From Algibacter sp. L3A6 (GTDB lineage Bacteria > Bacteroidota > Bacteroidia > Flavobacteriales > Flavobacteriaceae): 64,000 nt of DNA. Numbering within the stretch: position 1 is the first letter of the stretch; every line of letters begins with the position of its first letter. The translations under genes were made by a program, and so were the position numbers. Below are positions 8,143 through 16,213 of the stretch, piece after piece. Location of the stretch: positions 2,467,001 to 2,531,000 of the forward strand of contig NZ_CP047030.1 of NCBI RefSeq assembly GCF_009796825.1, written 5' to 3'. Below the pieces are notes generated by a model. The model saw nothing but the letters and a program-made list of their open reading frames with translations, did no database searches and had not been told where the DNA came from.

Positions 8143-9276
8143 TTAAAACACAGCAATTTCTTCTTTTGCACTTTTTTCTAAAACAATATCCTTAACAAAC
8201 TCATCAATTTGGATTTTGGTAACATTAGGCATACAGATAATATGTGTAATATCATCATCTGTGGCCAATTGCCATTTTCCTTTAATAGCATCTGATACTT
8301 TAGGGAATACCACAGTAATAGAACCCGGATTCGTCCAAGCTTTTATGCCTTGTTTTATAAGTTCATTTTTGCAATATTCAGCAGTTTCTAAACTATGTTG
8401 AAAACGTTTTGCTAAACCTTCTATACCCATTTTTTTAATGGCGTACCATAAAAATAGTGGACTATGGCCGTTTCGTGAGCCGGTAATTGTTGTGTCTAGC
8501 GAACCAATGTACGATATGCCTCGAGCAATTCTATCGCGTAACGAACGCTTAGTAATTATAACACCTGAAGGAAATGGTGAACCTATAAATTTGTGCCCGC
8601 TTATAGAAATACTGTCGGCACCATCTTTAAAATCGAAAGGAATTCGTGGTTCTATAAAAGCTCCGTAAGATCCAGATAATGCTGCATCGCAATGTATGTA
8701 GTGATCTTGAATCGCTAATTTTTTTAAAATCTTTTTTACTTTAGAAACATCGTCTTTAGCCTCCATCATGGTTGTGCCAAAAGTGGTTAGTATAATGGCT
8801 GGTTTATGGCGATTAAACTGCAAGGTGTTTTCAAGGTCTTCATAATCTATTTCTCCATTTTCTTGAGATCTAATCGTGATGCTTGGTATGTTTAGTAAGT
8901 GAATGTTTTTCTTTACGCTGTAGTGTGTAGATTCCGAAAAGTACACCATAGCTTTTGGGTACAACTCTCTGGCAAGGTATAATCCGTAAAGATTACTTTC
9001 CGATCCGCCATTGGTAACATAGCCCCAATGATTTTTTGGGTCGGCCCGAAATAGCTCAGCAAAAAACTCAACTACTTCACATTCCATTTCATGCGTTTGT
9101 ACTTTATATGTGTTTTCTTCAAACGGATCTCCAACGTTATTAATTGGGTATTTTAGAAATTCGTTTAAACGCGAATAATCAAAATCTTGAGCAACAGGAT
9201 AGCCTAAAACTTTTTCTGTGTCTTTTACTAGTTGAGTTAAGAGTGAATCGATTATAACGTCTGGATTTGTATTCAT
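8143..9276 (-). CDS. hdc: PLP-dependent histidine decarboxylase
   Basis: A 377-residue group II amino acid decarboxylase, matching the length of the PLP histidine decarboxylases of Gram-negative bacteria (378). PLP Lys is K229 in SGHKFIGSPFPSG. YVTNGGSESNLYGL (87-100) binds the phosphate, STHYS (116-120) holds the ring-stacking His118, and HCDAALSG (195-202) the Asp that pairs with the pyridine nitrogen. Expected reaction: histidine to histamine and CO2 in the cytoplasm. The substrate is by family resemblance; related decarboxylases exist. Divergent from an Lrp/AsnC gene, the likely regulator. Confidence 0.87.
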   Translation of the reverse strand: MNTNPDVIIDSLLTQLVKDTEKVLGYPVAQDFDYSRLNEFLKYPINNVGDPFEENTYKVQTHEMECEVVEFFAELFRADPKNHWGYVTNGGSESNLYGLYLARELYPKAMVYFSESTHYSVKKNIHLLNIPSITIRSQENGEIDYEDLENTLQFNRHKPAIILTTFGTTMMEAKDDVSKVKKILKKLAIQDHYIHCDAALSGSYGAFIEPRIPFDFKDGADSISISGHKFIGSPFPSGVIITKRSLRDRIARGISYIGSLDTTITGSRNGHSPLFLWYAIKKMGIEGLAKRFQHSLETAEYCKNELIKQGIKAWTNPGSITVVFPKVSDAIKGKWQLATDDDITHIICMPNVTKIQIDEFVKDIVLEKSAKEEIAVF

Positions 9277-9452
9277 TTTTATAAATAATTATCTAAAATG
9301 TTGGTTTCGTTTGTTCTGTAAAATTATAGTTTATAATTCGTTTTTATTATTAATATTAAAATATTAGATAATTAAACTTAAATATTTGAAATAACAGTTT
9401 AAAATAACTATTTTAAGCTTTGATGTTTTAATAGGAAGAAAAAAAAACTAGT

Positions 9453-9905
9453 ATGGATGATATTGATAGACGAATTTTGATGCAACTTCAAGAAAATTCG
9501 AAGCAAAATACTAAGGAAATAGCGAGTAAAGTAGGGTTGAGTGTAACACCAACTTACGAGCGAATTAAAAAGCTAGAACAGCAAGAGGTTGTGAAATCTT
9601 ATGTGGCTTTGTTGGATAGAACCAAAATAGGGAAAACGCTTATTGCATTCTGCCAAGTTACCCTATTGAAGCATCAGAAAGCATTGGCTGATAATTTTAA
9701 TAATTCAATGCTTTTACTGCCTGAAATTATGGAATGCCATCGGGTTTCTGGAAATTACGATTACTTGTTAAAAGTTGTAGTAGGCGATATTACCGAGTTT
9801 CATGAGTTTATTAATGAAAAATTATCTACAGTAGAAGGCATCTCTACAATACATAGTTCGTTTTTACTGAATTCGGTAAAAGATAATACGGCTTATAACT
9901 TGTAG
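9453..9905 (+). CDS. Lrp/AsnC-family transcriptional regulator
   Basis: A 150-residue protein with an N-terminal HTH (MDDIDRRILMQLQENSKQNT, then EIASKVGLSVTPTYERIKKLE) and a C-terminal RAM ligand domain (ECHRVSGNYDYLLKVVVGDI). Members bind DNA as octamers and sense amino acids. It is divergent from the histidine decarboxylase across 176 AT-rich bases, so control of that gene, perhaps by histidine, is a reasonable guess. No specific operator was assigned. Confidence 0.92.
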   Translation: MDDIDRRILMQLQENSKQNTKEIASKVGLSVTPTYERIKKLEQQEVVKSYVALLDRTKIGKTLIAFCQVTLLKHQKALADNFNNSMLLLPEIMECHRVSGNYDYLLKVVVGDITEFHEFINEKLSTVEGISTIHSSFLLNSVKDNTAYNL

Positions 9906-10007
9906 TTATAGTTTTTAGTTATGAGTATTTGTGATGTTGATAATATTTGTTTATTTTAAGATAAGTTTTATCATTCTAAACCGGTAGTAAATATCAGTTT
10001 ACTCAAT

Positions 10008-10015
10008 TATCTTTG
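10008..10015 (+). promoter_or_regulatory. Putative -7 box TATCTTTG just before the VOC gene
   Basis: TATCTTTG matches TAnnTTTG and ends only 4 bases before the ATG at 10020. If active, the transcript would start at or next to the start codon, giving a leaderless message. Confidence 0.5.
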
Positions 10016-10019
10016 AGGT

Positions 10020-10670
10020 ATGAAAATTGAGGAAATTACTTTATTCACTAACCAAATTAAAAAACAAAAATTGTTTTATCAAGAGGTTATGGACTTCGAT
10101 TTAGTTTTTAATTCCGAAGAAAAAATAACCTTTAAAACCGGTAAAAGTCTTTTGAGTTTTGAATATAAAGAGCCGGTGAATTCGGCACATTTTGCTTTCA
10201 ATATTCCATCGAACAAAATTGATGAGGCTTTATTATGGTTGCAAAATCGTGTCGCTATTTTACCAGATGGTGAAAACCTGATTTCTAATTTTGAAAGTTG
10301 GAATGCAAAAGCTATTTATTTCTATGATGCCGATAATAATATTGTAGAATTTATAGCAAGAAAGGATTTGAATCAAAATTCTGTCGAGCAATTTTCAGCA
10401 AAAGAAATTATTTCAATAAGTGAAATCGCTATGGTTACTACAAATATTTCTCCCTTGTATGAAGCGATTTCTAGAATAAAGCCTATTTCTATTTTCGATG
10501 GAAATATTAATCGGTTTTGTGCTTTAGGTAATCATGATGGTTTGTTTATTTTAATTAACAAAACTGTTAAAACTTGGCATCCAACAGGTGAGCCTGTGCA
10601 TACCGCAGATTTTGTGATTAAAGGCGATTACAACTTTAAGTATATAGACGGAGAAGTCTTATCAACTTAA
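10020..10670 (+). CDS. VOC/glyoxalase-fold protein
   Basis: A 216-residue cytoplasmic protein. The first half (MKIEEITLFTNQIKKQKLFY, later AIYFYDADNNIVEFIARKD) has the beta-alpha-beta pattern of the vicinal oxygen chelate superfamily, including the metal-binding Glu position in NIVEFIARK. The second half (ISEIAMVTTNI onwards) looks like a partly degenerate second module. Members include glyoxalases, dioxygenases and resistance proteins; the substrate cannot be told. The gene stands alone between the Lrp regulator and yaaA. Confidence 0.8.
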   Translation: MKIEEITLFTNQIKKQKLFYQEVMDFDLVFNSEEKITFKTGKSLLSFEYKEPVNSAHFAFNIPSNKIDEALLWLQNRVAILPDGENLISNFESWNAKAIYFYDADNNIVEFIARKDLNQNSVEQFSAKEIISISEIAMVTTNISPLYEAISRIKPISIFDGNINRFCALGNHDGLFILINKTVKTWHPTGEPVHTADFVIKGDYNFKYIDGEVLST

Positions 10671-10751
10671 AGAAATATTGTAAATTAGAGGTTTAAAAAA
10701 ATATAATAATTAATAAGAATATCCTCGTGTATTGAGGTTAAATATAAAGAC

Positions 10752-11510
10752 ATGAAATTAGTAATATCACCAGCAAAATCGTTGGATCTGGAAACAGAAT
10801 TACCATCAAAAACATATACAGAAGGGGCGTTTTTAAAACTAGCAGACCGCTTAAATAAAGTGCTTAAAAAGAAATCTGCAAAAAACTTATCTGAGCTTAT
10901 GAGTATTTCTGCAACGCTTGGACAGTTAAACTACGAGCGTAACCAAGATTGGGAATTACCCTTTACCGCAGAAAATGCACGTCCAGCCGTGTACGCTTTT
11001 AATGGCGATGTCTATCGTGGTTTAGATGCTTATAATTTACCAGAAGAAAAAGTAACAACTATGCAAAACACAGTGCGTATACTTTCTGGATTATATGGTG
11101 TTTTAAAACCGCTAGACTTAATACAACCTTATCGTTTAGAAATGGGAACTAAGTTGCCTGTTGCAAGTCATAAAAATCTTTACGAATTTTGGAAAAAAGA
11201 TATTGTAAAAGCTTTAAATGAAGAGCTGGAAGATGATGAATTATTTTTAAATTTAGCTAGTAATGAGTATTTTAAGGCTATCGATAAAAAGGCTTTGAAA
11301 GTACCTGTAGTTACGGCTAACTTTAAGGAATTTAAAAATGGAGCTTATAAAATTATTTCTTTTTACGCTAAGGAAGCTCGTGGTCTAATGGCGCGTTATG
11401 TTATAGATACCAACGCACAAACCGTAGACGATTTAAAAGGGTTTAATTATGGTGGTTACGGTTTTAGTGAAGAGCTGTCTAAAGACAACGATTTAATTTT
11501 TACTAGGTAA
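10752..11510 (+). CDS. yaaA: Peroxide stress protein YaaA
   Basis: A 252-residue DUF328/UPF0246 protein. Family blocks visible: MKLVISPAKSLDLE at the N-terminus, RPAVYAFNGDVYRGLDA, RILSGLYGVLKPLDLIQPYRLEMGT (as parts), and YAKEARGLMARYV. E. coli YaaA lowers free iron during hydrogen peroxide stress and binds DNA. Length is as expected. It is monocistronic in appearance, followed after 73 bases by the TPR membrane protein gene. Confidence 0.94.
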   Translation: MKLVISPAKSLDLETELPSKTYTEGAFLKLADRLNKVLKKKSAKNLSELMSISATLGQLNYERNQDWELPFTAENARPAVYAFNGDVYRGLDAYNLPEEKVTTMQNTVRILSGLYGVLKPLDLIQPYRLEMGTKLPVASHKNLYEFWKKDIVKALNEELEDDELFLNLASNEYFKAIDKKALKVPVVTANFKEFKNGAYKIISFYAKEARGLMARYVIDTNAQTVDDLKGFNYGGYGFSEELSKDNDLIFTR

Positions 11511-11583
11511 AAGGGGGCGTGTTAAGCTTTACAAAATTTAGAAACACTAAATTTGAAGACTAAACCTTATGATAAAAATATAA

Positions 11584-12309
11584 ATGTATTACTATCTTAT
11601 TGTCGCATTTCAGGTGTATTGTATATATCACATGTACAAAAAAGGAAACTCGTTTTATTGGGTGTTTCTTATCTTTTTTGTGCCTTTAATTGGCTGTGTT
11701 ATCTATTTAATTACACAAGTTTATAATAAGCGTGATGCCGAGAAAATAACAAGTGAAATAACACATATTATAAACCCAACTAAGAAAATTAAAGATTTAG
11801 AAAAGCAGTTGGCATTTTTAGAATCTTATCAAAATCGAGTAAATCTGGCCGATGCTTATTTGGGAAATAAAGATTTTAACAATGCGATGCCTCATTATCT
11901 AAAGGCTTTGCAGGGTGGTTTTGAAAATGATTTTTATGTGAATAGTAAATTGGTTGAAACTTATTTTTTAGCTGAAGATTATAATAAAGCTATTTTTTAT
12001 GCAGATAAAATTAAAGATAAGTTAGAGTATAAGAAATCTAAAACGCAGTTTATTTGTGGTTTGGCGCATGAAAAACTAGGCGACTTTGAAGTTGCTGAGC
12101 ATAATTTACGAGAAATAGATATTCGTTATTCTTTTTATAATGAACGCTTAATTCTAGCCGAATTTTTAATAAGTCGAAATAAAAAGGAAGACGCTAAAAG
12201 TATTTTAGAAGATATTAAAAACGAATCGCAGCACATGACGCGAACCAACCAAAAGTTGTATCGCGGTACAGTTGCTCAAGTTGATAAAATACTAGCACAA
12301 CTCGATTAA
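11584..12309 (+). CDS. Membrane-anchored TPR protein with PLDc_N-type N-terminus
   Basis: A 241-residue protein. Two short hydrophobic segments near residues 3-20 and 24-44 resemble the phospholipase D N-terminal (PLDc_N) membrane hairpin. The rest, cytoplasmic by inference, consists of helical pairs of TPR type (NLADAYLGNKDFNNAMPHYL, KLVETYFLAEDYNKAIFYA, GLAHEKLGDFEVAEHNL). Similar proteins are listed as conserved hypotheticals in Flavobacteriaceae. It probably holds partners at the inner membrane; the function is unknown. Confidence 0.8.
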   Translation: MYYYLIVAFQVYCIYHMYKKGNSFYWVFLIFFVPLIGCVIYLITQVYNKRDAEKITSEITHIINPTKKIKDLEKQLAFLESYQNRVNLADAYLGNKDFNNAMPHYLKALQGGFENDFYVNSKLVETYFLAEDYNKAIFYADKIKDKLEYKKSKTQFICGLAHEKLGDFEVAEHNLREIDIRYSFYNERLILAEFLISRNKKEDAKSILEDIKNESQHMTRTNQKLYRGTVAQVDKILAQLD

Positions 12310-12312
12310 AAG

Positions 12313-12447
12313 TTATTTAACTTTTGCTTTTCTTGAGATGTCTATTTGAGTTTCAATAGATGGTTTCTTTTTTATGCGCGGTCTGCGTGCTCCAAAAGTT
12401 CCTCTGTTTATTTTGCCGCGTTTTGTTTTTTTATCTCCTCTACCCAT
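12313..12447 (-). CDS. 30S ribosomal protein THX
   Basis: A small gene of 44 codons, ATG at 12445-12447 and TAA at 12313. The product begins MGRGDKKTKRGKINRGTFGA and continues RRPRIKKK, which is the signature of the very basic THX (bTHX/S31e-like) peptide of the small subunit known from Thermus and conserved in Bacteroidota (MGKGDKKTKRGK...). It sits on the opposite strand, with its stop 3 bases from the stop of the TPR gene. Small enough to be missed by automatic calling. Confidence 0.9.
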   Translation of the reverse strand: MGRGDKKTKRGKINRGTFGARRPRIKKKPSIETQIDISRKAKVK

Positions 12448-12511
12448 GTGATTTTATGTTTTTTGTTATTGAAATAATATACTGAATTTTAGCTTAAAAA
12501 TCAAGTAAAAC

Positions 12512-13189
12512 GTGTTTAAACATCGGCATCCATACCAACCTTTTATTAATGAAGATACTACAAAGCTGATAGTGGGCACATTACCGCCACCGCGATTCTC
12601 AACAGGAGATCTTTTGGAGAAAGATGTAGACTTCTGTTATGGTAGTTATTACAATTCGCTTTGGTTGTACATTAATAAAATACATGGTTTAGGCTTGCGT
12701 TTCGATAATTCGGAAGCGGCTATTGAAGAACGAAAGCAATTTTTGATTGCTCATAAAATAGGCGTTTGTGATATTGTAGATTGTTGCGAACGCGACAAGA
12801 TTGATGCATCGGATTTAGGTATGAAAAGCATAGTCTTGCGCGATGTTGTTGGTTATTTAAAAAAGTTCCCGAATATTGATACACTTTTGTTTACTGGCGG
12901 AAATAGCAAAAACGGACCCGAATATTTTTTCAGGAAACACATAAGAGATTATGGTTTGAAGTTAGAATTGATTTCTAATGAAGTTCCTAGAATTCATGAA
13001 TTTGAAATGCCTAATGATCATATTGAAGGTGAAGGTAAGCGTGTAGTTAAAACAGTATCCTTAACGTCGTCTTCTGGTTCTGCTAATCGTGCTATTGGGA
13101 GTATGGCGTTATACAAACAGTTAAAGCAGAGTGATTCGAATTTTAATACTTTTGATTTTCGAGTGATGCAGTATCGCGAGTTTTTTTAA
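12512..13189 (+). CDS. Uracil-DNA glycosylase-family protein
   Basis: A 225-residue protein with GTLPPPR near the N-terminus (water-activating loop position in the UDG superfamily) and TSSSGSANRAIGS near the C-terminus (position of the minor groove loop). Related proteins are annotated as uracil-DNA glycosylase family, near the MUG/TDG branch. Activity on uracil or another damaged base is inferred only. The start is a GTG at 12512; no upstream ATG keeps the frame. The next gene follows after 37 bases in the same direction. Confidence 0.72.
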   Translation: MFKHRHPYQPFINEDTTKLIVGTLPPPRFSTGDLLEKDVDFCYGSYYNSLWLYINKIHGLGLRFDNSEAAIEERKQFLIAHKIGVCDIVDCCERDKIDASDLGMKSIVLRDVVGYLKKFPNIDTLLFTGGNSKNGPEYFFRKHIRDYGLKLELISNEVPRIHEFEMPNDHIEGEGKRVVKTVSLTSSSGSANRAIGSMALYKQLKQSDSNFNTFDFRVMQYREFF

Positions 13190-13226
13190 TTTGAATGAAA
13201 TTTTTAAAAGAAGTTATATTTTATAA

Positions 13227-13820
13227 ATGACTGAAAATAGTACAGAGCATAAACATTTTGCCATTTACAAACCTTACGGGTTTTTGAGTCAGTTTTACAG
13301 TAATTCTACTCAACAGAAACGTAAACGGTTTTTAGGAGAGTTGGATGATTTTCCTGAAGGTATTATGGCTATTGGTCGTTTGGATGAAAAATCGGAAGGT
13401 TTATTGTTGCTAACTACCGATGGTAAAATGAGCGATTTTGTAAATAGTCAAAAAGTTGAAAAGGAATATTATGCGCAAGTTGATGGGGATATTACAGAGG
13501 AAGCTGTTGCGAAATTACGTGCTGGTGTAGAAATTGGTTTTGATGGTAAAAAGTACCAAACCAAACCTTGTAAGGCTTTTAAATTAGATACTATTCCAGA
13601 TGTACCGGTTGCGCAACAGAAGATAAGAGATGATAGACATGGCCCAACCACTTGGGTATCTATTACTTTAAACGAGGGAAAGTTTAGACAGGTTAGAAAA
13701 ATGACTTCGGCTGTTGGATTTCCTACGTTACGATTGGTACGTGTTCGGGTAGGAAACCTTGGTATAAATGCTATGCAAGCTGGCGATGTTATAGAACATA
13801 GCACATTTGCCCTGCGTTAG
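13227..13820 (+). CDS. rluE: RsuA/RluE-type rRNA pseudouridine synthase
   Basis: A 197-residue enzyme without an S4 domain, like RluE. The catalytic motif is GRLDEKSEGLLLLT, with the nucleophilic Asp near residue 52. KEYYAQVDGDI and the C-terminal GKFRQVRKMTSAVGFPTLRL are also typical. RluE modifies U2457 of 23S rRNA in E. coli; the target here is inferred. The last codons CTG CGT TAG fall in intergenic repeat copy 2, which therefore supplies the stop codon and the last residues. Confidence 0.9.
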   Translation: MTENSTEHKHFAIYKPYGFLSQFYSNSTQQKRKRFLGELDDFPEGIMAIGRLDEKSEGLLLLTTDGKMSDFVNSQKVEKEYYAQVDGDITEEAVAKLRAGVEIGFDGKKYQTKPCKAFKLDTIPDVPVAQQKIRDDRHGPTTWVSITLNEGKFRQVRKMTSAVGFPTLRLVRVRVGNLGINAMQAGDVIEHSTFALR

Positions 13821-13968
13821 GGATTGATGCGGCATCCTTTTTTGTGCTAGCCTTAAGCTACATTGAATAAACAATTGTTCTGTTTTGCCAATATATTGTT
13901 TAGAAGTTCTACACTTTTTAGCACAAATAAAGATATAGCGGAAAGCCCGACCCTTGGGTAACGCCCAA
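13814..13968 (-). repeat. Intergenic repeat family, copy 2 (reverse)
   Basis: Read on the minus strand it opens GGGCGTTACCCAAGGG, continues TCGGGCTTTCCGCTATATC, and closes GGATGCCGCATCAATCC-CTAACGC, almost identical at both ends to copy 1. An inner inverted repeat TTTGTGCTA (13841-13849) / TAGCACAAA (13919-13927) may extend a long hairpin. It lies between converging genes and overlaps the last codons of the pseudouridine synthase gene. Confidence 0.82.
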
Positions 13969-13974
13969 AAATAA

Positions 13975-14610
13975 TTACAGTTCTAACTTTTTTAATTCGG
14001 TGTAGTTTCTATTTAAACGTTTTAGTAATAGACCGTAAATGAGCTTGTAAAACAACCATATTGCTAAAATAAATAGACTTGTAAATAATATTAAAAAGGC
14101 TATTATTAGTAGCATTTTTGAGCTTCCCGATGCAGCGAGTTTATTGGATATATCTGGGTCGTTGTGTATGGCGTAATAGAACCCGACCATTATGGATGTG
14201 CCAGCCATAATGAGGTTGTAAAGCACGTAGTACTTTATTACTTTTCGCGTTCTGATAATGCTTTCCATTAGTTTTTTTGCACTATCGGTTACGGAAATCG
14301 ATTTGTACGATTTGTAGAGCAAATAGATAAACAGACCAATAATGGCATAACCAAAAATGGTTATTGCAACTATTACGGCATCGTTTTGATAAATGGCTTC
14401 TAACTTGGCGTTGTATTCGGCAGAGCAAAAATAGGGAATGGTGTTTATGATAATCCAAAACACGAGTTCGGCTATGCTTATGTAAAAAAGAGTCTTTACA
14501 ATAGAAGACGATTTTTTATGTAACATCGGGTAAATATCATTTACCGTTAGTTTTTTATGGTCAGGTTTGGTGGTGTTCCAATCCTTTTTTAAGATATCTA
14601 ATTCATCCAT
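13975..14610 (-). CDS. Four-helix membrane protein paired with an ECF sigma factor
   Basis: A 211-residue protein with a soluble N-terminal part of about 40 residues (MDELDILKKDWNTTKPDHKK) and four hydrophobic segments at roughly 42-60, 80-98, 117-136 and 155-185. It starts 4 bases after the sigma factor stop, so the two are co-transcribed and probably translationally linked. The position suggests an anti-sigma role, yet the sequence has no zinc-binding HxxxCxxC motif or single-span layout of classical anti-sigma factors. Unknown function, conserved context in Flavobacteriaceae by my recollection. Confidence 0.78.
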   Translation of the reverse strand: MDELDILKKDWNTTKPDHKKLTVNDIYPMLHKKSSSIVKTLFYISIAELVFWIIINTIPYFCSAEYNAKLEAIYQNDAVIVAITIFGYAIIGLFIYLLYKSYKSISVTDSAKKLMESIIRTRKVIKYYVLYNLIMAGTSIMVGFYYAIHNDPDISNKLAASGSSKMLLIIAFLILFTSLFILAIWLFYKLIYGLLLKRLNRNYTELKKLEL

Positions 14611-14614
14611 AGGG

Positions 14615-15109
14615 TTACGGATTTAGTATAGTTTTAAGTTTTGTTTTTATTCTGTTCATTTTCACTCTGGCATTCACTTCACTTATTCCTAGTGTGGTAC
14701 TTATTTCTCTATAGTCTTTGTCTTCTAAATACAAGAAAACTAACGCTTTTTCAATGTCGTTAAGCTGGTGTACAGCTTTGTAAAGCACTTTTAATTGTTG
14801 TTCTTCGGTATCGTCGTAATCTTCGGCTTTTATTTTAAATGCTACACCTTCAAAATCTTGCGTGTTAATGGTACGTTTAGATTTTCGGTATAAGGTGATA
14901 GCCGTGTTTAAAGCCACGCGGTACATCCATGTACTAAATTTTGCATCGCCTCGAAATTTGGGGTACGCCCGCCATAACTGGATGGTTATTTCCTGAAATA
15001 AATCGTTATGGGCATCATAGTTATTGGTATACAAACGACAAATTTTGTGCGCAATATTCTGATGCTTTTCTAGCAATTCTACAAAACTATGTTCTAGTTC
15101 TTTATTCAA
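14615..15109 (-). CDS. ECF-type RNA polymerase sigma factor
   Basis: A 164-residue sigma-70 family protein of the extracytoplasmic function class. Region 2 is seen in YDAHNDLFQEITIQLWRAYP and FSTWMYRVALNTAITLYRK; region 4 in DKDYREISTTLGISEVNARV with the HTH. It directs polymerase to a small regulon, usually after an envelope signal. It is the first gene of a two-gene unit with the membrane protein at 13975-14610. The cognate promoters are unknown. Confidence 0.92.
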   Translation of the reverse strand: MNKELEHSFVELLEKHQNIAHKICRLYTNNYDAHNDLFQEITIQLWRAYPKFRGDAKFSTWMYRVALNTAITLYRKSKRTINTQDFEGVAFKIKAEDYDDTEEQQLKVLYKAVHQLNDIEKALVFLYLEDKDYREISTTLGISEVNARVKMNRIKTKLKTILNP

Positions 15110-15268
15110 AGTTGTGGGTTAGTTATTTTATAAGTAGTTTGAAATTTAAATTTGTTACAGAAAATTTAAAATATTTTTTATCAATTAATATTTTGTGAGT
15201 GTAATGTGTTGGTGGTTATAGTTTTGTTGCGATTTTTTATTAGCCGAAATATAATGTTTTAAAATAAA

Positions 15269-15304
15269 AACGGCTGTCTAAAATATATTTTAGACAGCCG
15301 TTAA
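15269..15304. terminator. Terminator after the FKBP gene
   Basis: AACGGCTGTCTAAAATA pairs perfectly with TATTTTAGACAGCCGTT, an almost loop-free 34-base palindrome. It lies 20 bases beyond the stop of the minus-strand FKBP gene. Confidence 0.72.
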
Positions 15305-15323
15305 GGTTTGTTTTATGTTTTGC

Positions 15324-16154
15324 TTAGTTTACCGAAATAAGATTAATGTCAAAAATTAGCACAGATCCTGCGGGGATACCGTTGAAGTAATAGTTTCCAT
15401 ATCCTAAATGTGCAGGTATTAAAAGTTTGCCTGTTCCACCTTCCTTAAAGTAGGTTATCCCTTCTGTCCAACCAGCAATAACTTGTTCTAGGTTGAATGA
15501 AACACCCGAAGTATCACTTTCATCAAAGAGTGTTCCATTAGTGTAATAGCCACTGTAAGCCACAGTTACATTATCTGCAGATGTAGGTTGGATTCCGTTA
15601 CCTAACTCTTCGATAATGTAATACAAGCCACTTTCGGATTTTTCGGCGTTTAATTCGTTGTCTGTAAGATATTGTAAAATTTCTTGGTCGTTTTCGGTTT
15701 TGTAATTCACGTAAATTAATTCGATGTCAAAAATAATTACCGAACCTGCTGGTATACTGCCAGATGTGGTACTACCATATCCTAAATGAGCAGGTATGAT
15801 TAGTGTGCCTTTGCCTCCCTCATTGAAATACTGTAAACCTTCTAACCAACCGTATATTAAGTTTTGTAGGTAAGTATCGTATCCTTCGGTGTTTTCGTCG
15901 AAAACGGTACCATCGGTTAAGTAACCTTTGTAAGCTACTTTTACACGGTCATCTAAAACGGGTTTTTCACCTGTGCCTTGTTCGTCTATTGTATAGTATA
16001 AACCAGTACTACTTTTTTCAGCGTTTATATCGTTAGCAGCTATGTAGGCTTGGATTTCTAAATCGTTTTCTGCAGAGTAATCTACAAAATCTTCTGTTTT
16101 GCTACATGACGTAATAAATAGCAATGTTAATGCCAATAAGAATGTGTTTTTCAT
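15324..16154 (-). CDS. Lipoprotein with two FKBP-type peptidyl-prolyl isomerase domains
   Basis: A 276-residue protein beginning MKNTFLLALTLLFITSCSK (lipidation at Cys17). It has two consecutive FKBP modules at about 55-150 and 175-276, each with V.YKGYLTDGTVFDE / VAYSGYYTNGTLFDE and a GYG...IPAGSV(I/L)IFDI C-terminal strand. Each module is preceded by a short helix ending LNAEKS.SGLYY. Such anchored FKBPs help fold periplasmic and outer membrane proteins; in gliding Bacteroidota GldI is a relative. The two halves are similar to each other, implying internal duplication. Confidence 0.92.
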   Translation of the reverse strand: MKNTFLLALTLLFITSCSKTEDFVDYSAENDLEIQAYIAANDINAEKSSTGLYYTIDEQGTGEKPVLDDRVKVAYKGYLTDGTVFDENTEGYDTYLQNLIYGWLEGLQYFNEGGKGTLIIPAHLGYGSTTSGSIPAGSVIIFDIELIYVNYKTENDQEILQYLTDNELNAEKSESGLYYIIEELGNGIQPTSADNVTVAYSGYYTNGTLFDESDTSGVSFNLEQVIAGWTEGITYFKEGGTGKLLIPAHLGYGNYYFNGIPAGSVLIFDINLISVN

Positions 16155-16213
16155 TTTTCTTTTTTTTAGTAAATATAGAAATATGAATAAATATATTTGC
16201 TGTAGAGCACAAT

